A stretch of DNA of 64,000 bases, taken from the NCBI GenBank assembly GCA_040387375.1, contig JAZKDW010000011.1:97252-161251 (forward strand), read 5' to 3'. Below, piece by piece: positions 1-8,323 of this stretch; the first letter of the stretch is position 1; the number at the start of each line of letters is the position of its first letter. Made by a program: the position numbers and the translations under genes. The stretch comes from JAZKDW01 sp040387375. GTDB taxonomy: Bacteria; Pseudomonadota; Gammaproteobacteria; Burkholderiales; Burkholderiaceae_D. Under the pieces are notes generated by a model that made no database searches, was not told the DNA's origin, and saw nothing but the letters and a program-made list of their open reading frames with translations.

Positions 1-307
1 GGCCGGTGTAGAGCACGTCGTCGACCAGCAGGATGGTCGCGCCGTCGACATCGAAGGGGATCTGGCTGGGCTTGACGTCGGCATGCAAGCCTTTTTGCGC
101 ATAATCGTCGCGGTAAAAGGAGACGTCGATGAAACCCAGGCGCTCCTTGAGCTGCAGTTCGGCCGCCAGCCGCTCGGCCAGCCACGCGCCGCCCGAATAG
201 ATGCCGACGATCGCGACATTGTCGGCCTGCGCCAGGCCGTTCTTGACTTGCTTTGCGAGCACCTGGTACAGGGCTTCGGCATCGAGTTTAGGTGTCGGCA
301 TATTCAT
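1..307 (-). CDS. pyrR: PyrR bifunctional pyrimidine regulator / uracil phosphoribosyltransferase (C-terminus outside window)
   Basis: Partial gene running off the left edge. Reading the minus strand from ATG at 307 (second ATG at 301) gives a phosphoribosyltransferase N-terminus with the segment AIVGIYSGGAWLAERL, then FIDVSFYRDDY, and at the cut end the PRPP-binding loop ILLVDDVLYTG. These are the landmarks of PyrR, which transfers phosphoribose to uracil and, in some bacteria, also controls pyr mRNA attenuation. Family members are about 170-180 aa, so roughly 75 residues are missing. The start overlaps the end of ruvX by 14-20 bp, so the two are co-transcribed. In Burkholderiales pyrB and pyrC usually follow, which cannot be checked here. 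RNA binding is not implied by the sequence, since proteobacterial PyrR proteins may act only as the enzyme. Confidence 0.9.
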   Translation of the reverse strand, partial: MNMPTPKLDAEALYQVLAKQVKNGLAQADNVAIVGIYSGGAWLAERLAAELQLKERLGFIDVSFYRDDYAQKGLHADVKPSQIPFDVDGATILLVDDVLYTG

Positions 308-677
308 CGAAATATTGTTGCAGGATTATCGCAGCAGCTTTTGCATCAATCAAATCGCCGCGTTGGTGGGGAATCACAGCGGATGAGTATCGTTCATCCA
401 CCAGCACGGTGGCAAGATCAAACCGTCCATGCAGCTGATTTGCAAAACGCCGGCAGCGCACGGTCATCTCGTGCTCGGCGCCATCCGGATGACGCGGCAG
501 ACCGACGACACAAATCGCCGGCTGCCATTCCTTTACCAGCTCCGCAATCGTGGTAAATTTTGCATCATTGGTAGCTGCACTGATGATCGTCAGCGGCTGC
601 GCCTGCCGGATCACGGTATTGCCTACTGCGACGCCGATGCGTTTCAAGCCAAAATCAAACGCCAGCACCGTCTTCAC
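288..677 (-). CDS. ruvX: RuvX/YqgF-type RNase H-fold nuclease
   Basis: A 129-aa protein beginning MKTVLAFDFGLKRIGVAVGN, the hallmark N-terminal strand of the YqgF/RuvX family with the first catalytic aspartate in AFDFG. It also carries VVGLPRHPDG, VDERYSS and a C-terminal DAKAAAIIL acidic motif, so the RNase H-like active site appears complete. YqgF is known to act in 16S rRNA 5' processing and was also named as a putative Holliday junction resolvase. Length is close to the family norm of about 138 aa. The start lies 12 bp after algH and the end overlaps pyrR, consistent with an algH-ruvX-pyrR operon. Confidence 0.93.
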   Translation of the reverse strand: MKTVLAFDFGLKRIGVAVGNTVIRQAQPLTIISAATNDAKFTTIAELVKEWQPAICVVGLPRHPDGAEHEMTVRCRRFANQLHGRFDLATVLVDERYSSAVIPHQRGDLIDAKAAAIILQQYFDEYADT

Positions 678-689
678 CGGGCTGCCTTG

Positions 690-1376
690 TCACGCATGAC
701 CCGCCTCGCCGGTCAGCATCATGGGATCGATGCCCAGCAATTTTATGGCGGCGTTGAAGCGCTCTTCTATCGGCAAGTCAAAAATGATGCCGGCATCGGC
801 CTGCACGGTCAGCCAGCCGTTTTTTGCAATTTCCTCTTCCAGTTGTCCGGCGCTCCAGCCCGCGCAACCGAGGCTGACCAGAATCCGGCGCGGCCCCTCG
901 CCCGCGGCTACCGCTTCCAGCACGTCCTTGGAGGTGGTGAGTGAAATATCGTCCGTCACTTTCATCATCGACGAAAACTGGCCCGGCGGCGCATGGAGCA
1001 CAAAACCGCGCTCGACTTGCACCGGGCCGCCGTACATGACCGGGCTGGCGGAGATCGGCATCCGGCCGGGGATGATTTCAAGGTCAAGATCGATGCGCTC
1101 GAACAGCACGTCCATTGTCATGTCGGTCGGCTTGTTGATGATCACGCCGAGCGCGCCGTTGGCGTTATGCTCACAGACGTACACCACCGAGCCGCCGAAT
1201 GTCGGATCGAGCATCATCGGCATCGCGATCAAAAAATGATTGGAAAAATTCAGTTCAGGTGTGGTCAAAGTATCGGGAGAACCGGAAAAATTGGGCGCCT
1301 TCTGGTCAGTACCAGCTTGCGGGGCAGATTTGCAGGTCTTGCCCTGCTGTTTGCCTTGCTTGGCCATGGCGGTCAT
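690..1376 (-). CDS. algH: AlgH/YqgE family protein (DUF179)
   Basis: The conserved part begins at NHFLIAMPMMLDPTFGGSVVYVCEHN and continues with GALGVIINKPTDM, both typical of the UPF0301/AlgH family, whose biochemical role is unresolved. The open frame extends to 1433, but the extra residues are basic and low-complexity. I chose the internal ATG at 1376 (MTAMAKQGK), with 1367 as an alternative. Either way the protein has about 35-40 poorly conserved residues before the domain; the usual length is about 187 aa. It is the first gene of the algH-ruvX-pyrR unit and is divergent from the photolyase gene. Confidence 0.88.
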   Translation of the reverse strand: MTAMAKQGKQQGKTCKSAPQAGTDQKAPNFSGSPDTLTTPELNFSNHFLIAMPMMLDPTFGGSVVYVCEHNANGALGVIINKPTDMTMDVLFERIDLDLEIIPGRMPISASPVMYGGPVQVERGFVLHAPPGQFSSMMKVTDDISLTTSKDVLEAVAAGEGPRRILVSLGCAGWSAGQLEEEIAKNGWLTVQADAGIIFDLPIEERFNAAIKLLGIDPMMLTGEAGHA

Positions 1377-1500
1377 TTTATCAGTTTTAGGCGGTTTCAC
1401 CCCGCGTCGCCGGACTGCCGTGATAGCAAACACACAAATCTGTCATGATGTGGCCGGTTAGCCTGCCCACGTCCCCGAACACTTGAAGCAATGATGAGTC

Positions 1501-3009
1501 ATGACCCAATTTAACAAGTCCCTGGTCTGGTTTCGCCGCGATTTGCGCAATTTTGACCACACCGCGCTGTCGCAGGCGCTGCAGCAAAGCCGCACCGTGT
1601 ACTGCGCATTCATCTTTGACAAGGAAATCCTGCAACCCTTGCTGGACAAGGGGCTGAAGGCGGATCGCCGTGTTGAATTCATTCATGCCAGCATCATCGA
1701 ACTGGATGCCGAACTGCGCGCCATCGGCGGCTTTCTGATTGTCCGCCATGCCGCGGCAACAACAGCCATCCCGGCGCTGGCTGCCGAACTCGGTGTCGAT
1801 GCCGTATTTGCCAACCATGATTACGAGCCGGCGGCGATCGCACGCGATGGTCGGATTGCCGCAACGCTGGCGGCGGCCGGACGCACGCTGCAGACGTTCA
1901 AGGATCAGGTCATTTTCGAGAAAGAGGAAGTGCTGTCGCTGGCCGGACGGCCCTTTTCCGTTTTCACGCCGTACAAGAATGCCTGGCTGAAGAGACTGCA
2001 GGCAGAGCCGCATGAGCGATTCAACGAGTTGCACCTGGCGCCGCATCCGGTAGAACAACATGCGGCGCGGCTGGCGCCACCCATGGCAGGCGAGGCAGCG
2101 CCGCCGTCACTGGCGGCATTGGGTTTCGAGAAAACCAACCTGGCGGCGTTGCATATTCCAACCGGCATGTCGGGAGGACAAACCCTGATCGATGACTTCG
2201 TGCTGCGTATCGCGCAGTATGGCAACACCCGTGATTTTCCTGCGGTAAAGGGGCCTTCTTACCTGTCGGTCCACTTGCGCTTCGGCACCGTGTCGATCAG
2301 GTCACTGGTGCGGCGCGCGCTGGAGACCATACAATCCGGCGAAGGCGGCGCCGGCGCGCCGGTCTGGTTGTCGGAACTGATCTGGCGCGATTTTTATTTC
2401 ATGATCCTGCATCATCATCCGCATGTCGCGGAGCGTGCATTCAAACCGGAGTACGACAAGATTCAATGGGAGTCCGGTCCCGCCGCGCAAGCGCTGTTCC
2501 AGGCATGGTGTGATGGCCGCACCGGTTTTCCGCTGGTGGATGCGGCGATGAGCCAGCTGAACCAGACCGGCTACATGCATAACCGCTTGCGCATGGTGAC
2601 GGCCAGCTTCCTGATCAAGGATCTCGGAATTGACTGGCGCTGGGGGGAACGTTATTTTGCGGAACAACTGAATGACTTCGATCTGTCGGCAAATAACGGC
2701 GGCTGGCAATGGGCCGCGTCATCGGGCTGCGACGCACAACCGTATTTCCGGATTTTCAATCCGGTCACACAATCGGAAAAATTTGATCCCGAAGGCAAGT
2801 TCATTCGCCGTTACCTGCCGCAACTGGCCAGGCTGGACAACAGGAAAATGCACGCGCCATGGCGGCTGACCGCCGCCGAACTGGCGCTGGCCGGGGTCAC
2901 ACTGGGCGGGAACTATCCTGCTCCCATCGTCCTGCATGAGGAAGCGCGCTTGCGTACGCTTGCCCGCTACGCAGTGGTGAAAAAAGTGGCCGAATCTTCA
3001 GACGGATAG
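1501..3009 (+). CDS. phrB: Deoxyribodipyrimidine photolyase (CPD photolyase, class I)
   Basis: A 502-aa protein starting MTQFNKSLVWFRRDLRNFDHTAL, the DNA photolyase N-terminal antenna domain (residues about 5-170). The FAD-binding domain follows, with TGFPLVDAAMSQL, GYMHNRLRMVTASFL, DWRWGERYFAEQLNDFDLSANNG (in parts) and the tryptophan-rich WQWAASSGCDAQPYFRIFNP. These make up the flavin pocket and electron-transfer region of light-dependent cyclobutane dimer repair enzymes. Two upstream ATGs (1491, 1494) are out of frame. The gene is transcribed alone, and its stop is 18 bp from the convergent end of the meta-cleavage operon. A cryptochrome-like role cannot be excluded, but the active-site segments look like repair enzymes. 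Confidence 0.95.
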   Translation: MTQFNKSLVWFRRDLRNFDHTALSQALQQSRTVYCAFIFDKEILQPLLDKGLKADRRVEFIHASIIELDAELRAIGGFLIVRHAAATTAIPALAAELGVDAVFANHDYEPAAIARDGRIAATLAAAGRTLQTFKDQVIFEKEEVLSLAGRPFSVFTPYKNAWLKRLQAEPHERFNELHLAPHPVEQHAARLAPPMAGEAAPPSLAALGFEKTNLAALHIPTGMSGGQTLIDDFVLRIAQYGNTRDFPAVKGPSYLSVHLRFGTVSIRSLVRRALETIQSGEGGAGAPVWLSELIWRDFYFMILHHHPHVAERAFKPEYDKIQWESGPAAQALFQAWCDGRTGFPLVDAAMSQLNQTGYMHNRLRMVTASFLIKDLGIDWRWGERYFAEQLNDFDLSANNGGWQWAASSGCDAQPYFRIFNPVTQSEKFDPEGKFIRRYLPQLARLDNRKMHAPWRLTAAELALAGVTLGGNYPAPIVLHEEARLRTLARYAVVKKVAESSDG

Positions 3010-3027
3010 GGCCGCTGCAGAAAAGCG

Positions 3028-4047
3028 CTATTTGCTCCGTGCTTTTTGCAGCAGATCCAGCGCGACGTCGACGATCATGTCTTCCTGTCCGCCCACCATG
3101 CGACGGCGCCCAAGTTCAACCAGGATGTCGAGCGTTTTGACCCCGTATTTTTCTGCCGCCACTTCGGAATGGCGCAGAAAGCTGGAGTAGACACCGGCAT
3201 AACCAAGCGCCAGCGTTTCCCGGTCAACCCGCACCGGCCTGTCCTGCATGGGGCGCACGATATCGTCGGCCGCATCCATCAGCTTGAACAGATCGCAGCC
3301 ATGGTTCCAGCCCATGCGGTCAGCCGCGGCGATAAACACTTCCAGCGGCGCATTGCCGGCGCCCGCCCCCATGCCGGCGAGACTGGCGTCAACCCGGTCA
3401 CACCCTTCCTCCACGGCGACGATGGAATTGGCGACCCCGAGGCTGAGGTTGTGATGTGCATGCATGCCGGTCTCGGTCTCGGGCTTGAGCACGTCCTTGA
3501 ACGCGCGGAAGCGGTCGCGCACGTCGTTCATGTTCATCGCCCCGCCGGAGTCGGCCATGTAGCAGCAGGTCGCGCCGTAGCTCTCCATCAGCTTGGCCTG
3601 CTGGGCCAGGCCCTGGGGCGTTTGCATGTGGCTCATCATCAGGAAACCCACCGCCTCCATGCCCAGATTGCGGGCGTATTCGATGTGCTGCCTGGAGACA
3701 TCGGCCTCGGTGCAGTGGGTGGCCACACGCACGGTGCGGACACCGGCGTCATAGGCCGCCTTCAGGTCGTGCACGGTGCCGATGCCCGGGATCAGGAGGG
3801 TGGTGATGCGCGCATGCTTGACCACGCTGGCGACGGCTTCGATCCACTCGACGTCGGTATGGGCGCCGAAGCCGTAGTTGAAGCTGCCGCCTTGCAGGCC
3901 GTCGCCGTGCGCCACTTCGATGGAATCGACCTTGGCCTCATCGAGCGCCCTGGCAATCGCCTTGGCCTGTTCGAGGCTGTACTGATGGCGGATGGCGTGG
4001 CTGCCGTCGCGCAGGGTGACGTCGGAGATATAGAGTTTTTTCTTCAT
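3028..4047 (-). CDS. dmpG: 4-hydroxy-2-oxovalerate aldolase
   Basis: A 339-aa DRE-TIM family aldolase. The start at 4047 is preceded by AGGAG, and the protein opens with MKKKLYISDVTLRDGSHA, where TLRDGSHA is the divalent-metal and substrate motif. Later motifs include GTVHDLKAAYDAGV, HAHHNLSLGVANS and GCDRVDASLAGMGAGAGN. The enzyme cleaves 4-hydroxy-2-oxovalerate to pyruvate and acetaldehyde, and normally forms a channelling complex with the acylating acetaldehyde dehydrogenase encoded just upstream (gap 14 bp). It is the last gene of the eight-gene catabolic operon. The longer open frame to 4098 lacks a ribosome site, so I used the internal ATG. Confidence 0.95.
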   Translation of the reverse strand: MKKKLYISDVTLRDGSHAIRHQYSLEQAKAIARALDEAKVDSIEVAHGDGLQGGSFNYGFGAHTDVEWIEAVASVVKHARITTLLIPGIGTVHDLKAAYDAGVRTVRVATHCTEADVSRQHIEYARNLGMEAVGFLMMSHMQTPQGLAQQAKLMESYGATCCYMADSGGAMNMNDVRDRFRAFKDVLKPETETGMHAHHNLSLGVANSIVAVEEGCDRVDASLAGMGAGAGNAPLEVFIAAADRMGWNHGCDLFKLMDAADDIVRPMQDRPVRVDRETLALGYAGVYSSFLRHSEVAAEKYGVKTLDILVELGRRRMVGGQEDMIVDVALDLLQKARSK

Positions 4048-4061
4048 GTTGTGCTCTCCTG

Positions 4062-5009
4062 TCAGGCCGAAGTTTTTTCGGCGACGTGCTCGGCGCACGC
4101 AAGTGCGGCGCTGGTCATGATGTCGAGGTTGCCGGCATATGCAGGCAGGTAATGCGCAGCGCCTTCGACCTCGAGGAAAATGCTGACCTTCAGGCCGGCG
4201 AGCTTGCCGACGCCGGGAATATTCAACGGCTGTCCGGCATCGATCAGGTCGAACTGCACTGCCTGCTTGAGACGATAGCCCGGCACATAAGCCTGCACAT
4301 CGCGCACCATCCTGGCAACCGATTCAACGATCTGGCGTTTGGTCTGTTCCATGTCGGCGCCGGAATCAGCCAGGCAATACACGGTGTCGCGCATGATCAG
4401 CGGCGGCTCGGCCGGGTTCATCACGATGATCGCCTTGCCGCGGGTAGCGCCGCCGACCGTCTCGATTGCCTTGGAAGTGGTTTCAGTGAACTCGTCGATA
4501 TTGGCGCGTGTGCCTGGACCGGCCGACTTGCTGGCGATCGACGCGACGATCTCGCCGTAATGCACCCTGGTCACGCGCGATACTGCCGCCACCATCGGGA
4601 TCGTCGCCTGGCCACCGCAGGTGACCATGTTCAGGTTGAGCGCGTCTTCATGCGCGCTCAGGTTCACCACCGGCACGCAGTACGGACCGATTGCGGCAGG
4701 CGTCAGATCGATGATGCGGATGCCTGGCTTGTGGCGGCGCAGGAATGCGTCATTTTTCACATGGGCGGCGGCGCTGGTGGCATCGAACACGATGTCGATG
4801 TCGCCGAATTCCGGCATGTTGACCAGGCCTTCGACACCGTCGTGCGTGGTGGCGACGCCCATGCGCTGGGCGCGGGCCAGTCCGTCGGAGGCGGCATCGA
4901 TGCCGACCATCACCCCCATCGCAACCGATTTCCCATTGCGCAGGATCTTGATCATCAGGTCGGTGCCGATATTGCCGGAACCGATGATGGCAGCTTTAAG
5001 TGTGGACAC
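4062..5009 (-). CDS. dmpF: Acetaldehyde dehydrogenase (acylating)
   Basis: A 315-aa protein. I chose the GTG at 5009 because it is preceded by AAGGA and gives the canonical start STLKAAIIGSGNIGTDLMIK, a Rossmann NAD-binding loop. The catalytic cysteine lies in NMVTCGGQATIP, and a conserved DFT-like segment follows. The enzyme converts acetaldehyde, NAD+ and CoA to acetyl-CoA and acts with DmpG through a tunnel. The open frame to 5156 would add residues that overlap the tautomerase gene and is not credible. Context in the meta-pathway operon makes the assignment secure. Confidence 0.95.
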   Translation of the reverse strand: MSTLKAAIIGSGNIGTDLMIKILRNGKSVAMGVMVGIDAASDGLARAQRMGVATTHDGVEGLVNMPEFGDIDIVFDATSAAAHVKNDAFLRRHKPGIRIIDLTPAAIGPYCVPVVNLSAHEDALNLNMVTCGGQATIPMVAAVSRVTRVHYGEIVASIASKSAGPGTRANIDEFTETTSKAIETVGGATRGKAIIVMNPAEPPLIMRDTVYCLADSGADMEQTKRQIVESVARMVRDVQAYVPGYRLKQAVQFDLIDAGQPLNIPGVGKLAGLKVSIFLEVEGAAHYLPAYAGNLDIMTSAALACAEHVAEKTSA

Positions 5010-5040
5010 AGTGATTTCCTTGATGAATGATGCGGCAGGT

Positions 5041-5232
5041 TCAGCGGCCGAGCGACTTTGCAGTCTTGCCGCCGATGCCCCAATGAGTGCTCGGCAATTC
5101 CTCGACCAGCACGCGGATTGTCTCGACCGGTGCGCCAATGCTGCGGTGGATCGCATCGGTGACTTCGTGAATCATGGCTTCGATCTGCTCCGGCGAACGG
5201 CCTTCGATGATCGAAATCTGGGCGAATGGCAT
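5041..5232 (-). CDS. dmpI: 4-oxalocrotonate tautomerase (2-hydroxymuconate tautomerase)
   Basis: A 63-aa protein. After Met removal it starts PFAQISIIEGR, giving the catalytic base Pro1, and it keeps Arg11 and Arg39 of the 4-OT active site. Position 50, usually Phe, is Trp in HWGIGG. The length matches the about 62-residue hexameric 4-OT class. It interconverts 2-hydroxymuconate and 2-oxo-3-hexenedioate, so its presence shows that the dehydrogenase branch of the meta pathway is used. It sits between the decarboxylase gene (24 bp upstream) and dmpF. Confidence 0.95.
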   Translation of the reverse strand: MPFAQISIIEGRSPEQIEAMIHEVTDAIHRSIGAPVETIRVLVEELPSTHWGIGGKTAKSLGR

Positions 5233-5256
5233 GGGGTCTCCGTTTTTGTATGAGGG

Positions 5257-6045
5257 TTAGATGAAGCGCAGCGATAACGAGCCGAGATGCTGATATCGGA
5301 CGGTGATGTTGTCGCCTTTGGCAACTGAGATGGCTTCGGTGACGCCACCCGTCAGGATCAGCGTGCCGGCCGGGATTTCCTCGCCGCGCGCGCCGAGCAT
5401 GTTGGCCAGCATCGCGACGCTTTGCGCCGGATGCCCCAGCACCGCCGAGCCGGCGGCAGTTGCCACAACAACGCCGTTTTTTTCCATCACCACACCGAGG
5501 TTTTTCAGGTCCAGGTCCATCGCATTGCACGACCTGCCGCCCACCACAAAGCGGGCCGCCGAAGTGTTATCGGCGATCACGCTCTTCATGTCGAAGTTGA
5601 AATTCTTGTAGCGCGAGTCAATGACCTCCACCGCAGGCAGCACAAAATCCGTGGCTGCCAGCACGTCGCCAATGTGGCAGCCAGGGCCACGCAGCGCGAC
5701 CCGGGTAACAAAAGCGATCTCGGCTTCCACCTTGGGATGGATCAGGCCTTTGGTGTCGCACTCGCCGCCATCGGCAACTACGCCGTAATCGGTCAGAAAG
5801 CCGCGCACCGGATCAACCACGCCCATCTGCTTCATCTTGGCGAGCGAGGTCAGTCCCATCTTGAGGCCGACTATGCGCGTGCCGCGTGCCTGCTTGATTG
5901 CGCGAATCGCATCCTGGATCGCATACGCGTCGTCCCAGTCCAGCTCGGGATGATCATCGGTGATCTTGCTCACCTCCTCGCATTGCATTTCAGCGCGGTC
6001 GAGATGCTGCGCGAGCTTTTGTATCGTTGTTTTATCGAGAGCCAT
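5257..6045 (-). CDS. dmpH: 2-oxo-3-hexenedioate (4-oxalocrotonate) decarboxylase
   Basis: A 262-aa member of the FAH-like hydratase/decarboxylase family. Motifs seen are GLKMGLTSLAKMKQMGV, the metal-binding E-x-E segment VEAEIAF, and a C-terminal GEEIPAGTLILTGGVTEA. It is a paralogue of the hydratase next door and normally works in a complex with it, so that the unstable dienol product passes directly on. The DPVRGFLTDYGVV segment and order in the operon favour the decarboxylase rather than a second hydratase. The start is 9 bp downstream of the hydratase stop. Confidence 0.92.
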   Translation of the reverse strand: MALDKTTIQKLAQHLDRAEMQCEEVSKITDDHPELDWDDAYAIQDAIRAIKQARGTRIVGLKMGLTSLAKMKQMGVVDPVRGFLTDYGVVADGGECDTKGLIHPKVEAEIAFVTRVALRGPGCHIGDVLAATDFVLPAVEVIDSRYKNFNFDMKSVIADNTSAARFVVGGRSCNAMDLDLKNLGVVMEKNGVVVATAAGSAVLGHPAQSVAMLANMLGARGEEIPAGTLILTGGVTEAISVAKGDNITVRYQHLGSLSLRFI

Positions 6046-6054
6046 GTTATTCCT

Positions 6055-6840
6055 TTAGACGAAATGCACGCCGGCCGAACCGATGCCGCCGAAGCTCACG
6101 CGCAGGTTATCGCCGGCCTTGACCGGCACCATCGCGGCCAGCGATCCGGACAGGATCACTTCTCCCGCGCGCAGCGGAATGCCGCGCCGTCCCAGCTCAT
6201 TCGCCAGCCAAGCAACCGCGTTGAGCGGATGACCGAGCGCCGCGGCACCGGCGCCGGTGGCGACGATCTCACCGTTTTTTTCCAGCGTCATGCCGACCAC
6301 GGACAGATCGATCTTGCGCGGATCCGCGGTAGCATCGCCTAACACGAATGCAGCGGAGGAACCGTTATCGGCGACCGTGTCCTGGATCTTGATTTTCCAG
6401 TCGCGGATGCGGGAATCGACGATCTCGAAGCAAGGCAATACATATTCGGTAGCGCGCAGCACATCCGCGTTGGTAATGCCGGGGCCGAGCAGGTCGTGTC
6501 TGAGCACGAACGCGATCTCGCCTTCCGCTCTGGGGGCGATCATTGAATTGGCAGCAATGGCAGCGCCGTCGGGATAGACCATGCCGGACGTCAGATGACC
6601 GAAGTCCGGCTGGTTGACCTTGAGCATGTCCATCACTGCCTGGCTGGTGACGCCGATCTTCTTGCCGATGATACGTTCACCGGTGGCGGCCAGCCTGAGT
6701 TCGACCATGCGCAACTGAATGCCGTAGGCGTCGTCGATACTGATGTCCGGATCTGTTTCGGTCAGGGGGGCGATCGCCACACGCTCGACGAGCGCCTTGT
6801 ACAAGGCATCGCCATGCTGCTGGATTTTTTGAGGGGTCAT
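6055..6840 (-). CDS. dmpE: 2-oxopent-4-enoate hydratase (2-hydroxypenta-2,4-dienoate hydratase)
   Basis: A 261-aa protein with GKKIGVTSQAVMDMLKVNQPDFGHL, the metal-binding AEGEIAFVL, and a C-terminal LRAGEVILSGSLAAMVP. These features distinguish the hydratase from the sister decarboxylase, where GKKIGVTS becomes GLKMGLTS. It adds water to 2-hydroxypentadienoate to give 4-hydroxy-2-oxovalerate, the DmpG substrate. It lies 11 bp after the dehydrogenase gene and 9 bp before dmpH. This hydratase/decarboxylase order is common in meta-cleavage operons, supporting a functional pair. Confidence 0.93.
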   Translation of the reverse strand: MTPQKIQQHGDALYKALVERVAIAPLTETDPDISIDDAYGIQLRMVELRLAATGERIIGKKIGVTSQAVMDMLKVNQPDFGHLTSGMVYPDGAAIAANSMIAPRAEGEIAFVLRHDLLGPGITNADVLRATEYVLPCFEIVDSRIRDWKIKIQDTVADNGSSAAFVLGDATADPRKIDLSVVGMTLEKNGEIVATGAGAAALGHPLNAVAWLANELGRRGIPLRAGEVILSGSLAAMVPVKAGDNLRVSFGGIGSAGVHFV

Positions 6841-6851
6841 TTTATTCAGCC

Positions 6852-8306
6852 TTATAGTTTGATACAGACGTTACGCAATTCCGTGTAGAACTCGAGCGAA
6901 TGAACACCGCCTTCACGGCCGATACCTGACTGTTTGGCGCCGCCGAATGCTGTACGCAGGTCGCGCAGGAACCAGGAGTTGACCCAGCAGATGCCGACAT
7001 CGAGCATACTGCCCAAGCGATGTGCGACACCGAGATTCTGTGTCCACACGCTTGCCGCGAGACCGTAAGGAGTCGCATTGGCCAGCGCAAGCACTTCTTC
7101 TTCCGTGTCGAATGGCGCGATATGGCAGCACGGACCAAAGATCTCTTCGCGGATCACGGCTGAACTTTCGGGCAGGCCGGTCCAGATGGTGGGCTGGATC
7201 CAGGCACCCTCGGCAAGTTCCGCCGGCATCGCCGGCACACCGCCGCCGGTGACGATCGTCGCCCCCTGCGTTTTTGCCAATTCAAAATAGTGAAGCACTT
7301 TTTTGCGGTGCTCGAGTGAGACCAGGGGACCGAAGTTCACGCCGGGCGCAGTCGGATGGCCGATCTTGAATGCTTCGGCGCGCTCCTTGAGGGCCGCCAC
7401 GAAGCGCTCGAAAATCGGCCGCTGCACGTAGACCCGTTCGGTGCCGAGGCAGACCTGGCCACTGTTCTCGAAGGTCGCCCGCGCAATGCCGGCGACTGCC
7501 TTGTCGAAGTCGGCGTCAGCAAACACGATGCCGGGATTTTTGCCGCCCAGCTCGAGCGATACCGGGCGCACGCCGTTGGCGGCGGCCTTCATGATTGCCT
7601 CGCCGGTGCTGGTCTCGCCGGTGAATGTGATGCCGTCGACCTGCGGATGGGAAGTCAGGAATTCGCCAGCCGACTCGGGACCAAATCCATGCACCACGTT
7701 GAAGACGCCGGGCGGCACGCCGACTTCGTTCATCACTTCGCCCAACAAGGTGGTGGTGGCAGGTGTTTCTTCAGATGGCTTGACGACGACCGTGTTGCCG
7801 CATGCGAGCGCGGGGCCGACCTTCCATGTCATCAGCAGCAGCGGCAGGTTCCACGGACACACGACGCCGATCACACCCCGTGGCGTGCGCACGGTGTAAT
7901 TCAGCGCGCGGCCATTGTCGGGTGTATCCATCGCAAAATTTTCGCCGGGCACATTGCGGATCAGGTCGGCAAACACCTTGAAATTGGCGGCGCCGCGCGG
8001 AATGTCCAGATGACTGGCCAGCGAGTAAGGTTTGCCGGTATCGGCGATCTCGGCGGCGATGAATTCTTCCGCGCGGCGCAGGATGCCGTTGGCAATCGCA
8101 TGCAGCATGTCGGCCCGTTCCTGCACCTTCATCTTGCCCCACGGCCCGCTCAATGCGGCGCGCGCCGCCTTGACCGCGGCGTCAACATCCTGCCGGCTCG
8201 CTTCATGCACCATGCCGACCAGGCTGTTGTCGGCGGGATTGCGCTTTTCAAATGTTTTGGCGGAAGCGACCCACTGGCCGTTGATGAAATTTTTAAAATC
8301 AGTCAT
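6852..8306 (-). CDS. dmpC: 2-hydroxymuconate-6-semialdehyde dehydrogenase
   Basis: A 484-aa NAD-dependent aldehyde dehydrogenase. The start at 8306 gives MTDFKNFINGQWV, the usual beginning of this class. The catalytic Glu252 is in LELGGKNPG and the nucleophile Cys286 in NSGQVCLGTERVYV. The C-terminus FGGAKQSGIGREGG ... ELRNVCIKL is characteristic of XylG/DmpC. It oxidises the ring-cleavage semialdehyde to 2-hydroxymuconate. No 2-hydroxymuconate semialdehyde hydrolase (XylF/DmpD) gene is present, so all flux should run through this enzyme. The upstream in-frame extension to 8372 is rejected because it overlaps the preceding gene. Confidence 0.93.
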   Translation of the reverse strand: MTDFKNFINGQWVASAKTFEKRNPADNSLVGMVHEASRQDVDAAVKAARAALSGPWGKMKVQERADMLHAIANGILRRAEEFIAAEIADTGKPYSLASHLDIPRGAANFKVFADLIRNVPGENFAMDTPDNGRALNYTVRTPRGVIGVVCPWNLPLLLMTWKVGPALACGNTVVVKPSEETPATTTLLGEVMNEVGVPPGVFNVVHGFGPESAGEFLTSHPQVDGITFTGETSTGEAIMKAAANGVRPVSLELGGKNPGIVFADADFDKAVAGIARATFENSGQVCLGTERVYVQRPIFERFVAALKERAEAFKIGHPTAPGVNFGPLVSLEHRKKVLHYFELAKTQGATIVTGGGVPAMPAELAEGAWIQPTIWTGLPESSAVIREEIFGPCCHIAPFDTEEEVLALANATPYGLAASVWTQNLGVAHRLGSMLDVGICWVNSWFLRDLRTAFGGAKQSGIGREGGVHSLEFYTELRNVCIKL

Positions 8307-8323
8307 TTTCTTTTCTCTGCTTG

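Noticed and set aside
3046..4152. Long open frame (368 codons) on the plus strand opposite the aldolase gene
   Set aside because: It is a shadow of dmpG: no family motifs, rich in His/Gly from the high-GC opposite strand, and the minus-strand aldolase is unmistakable.
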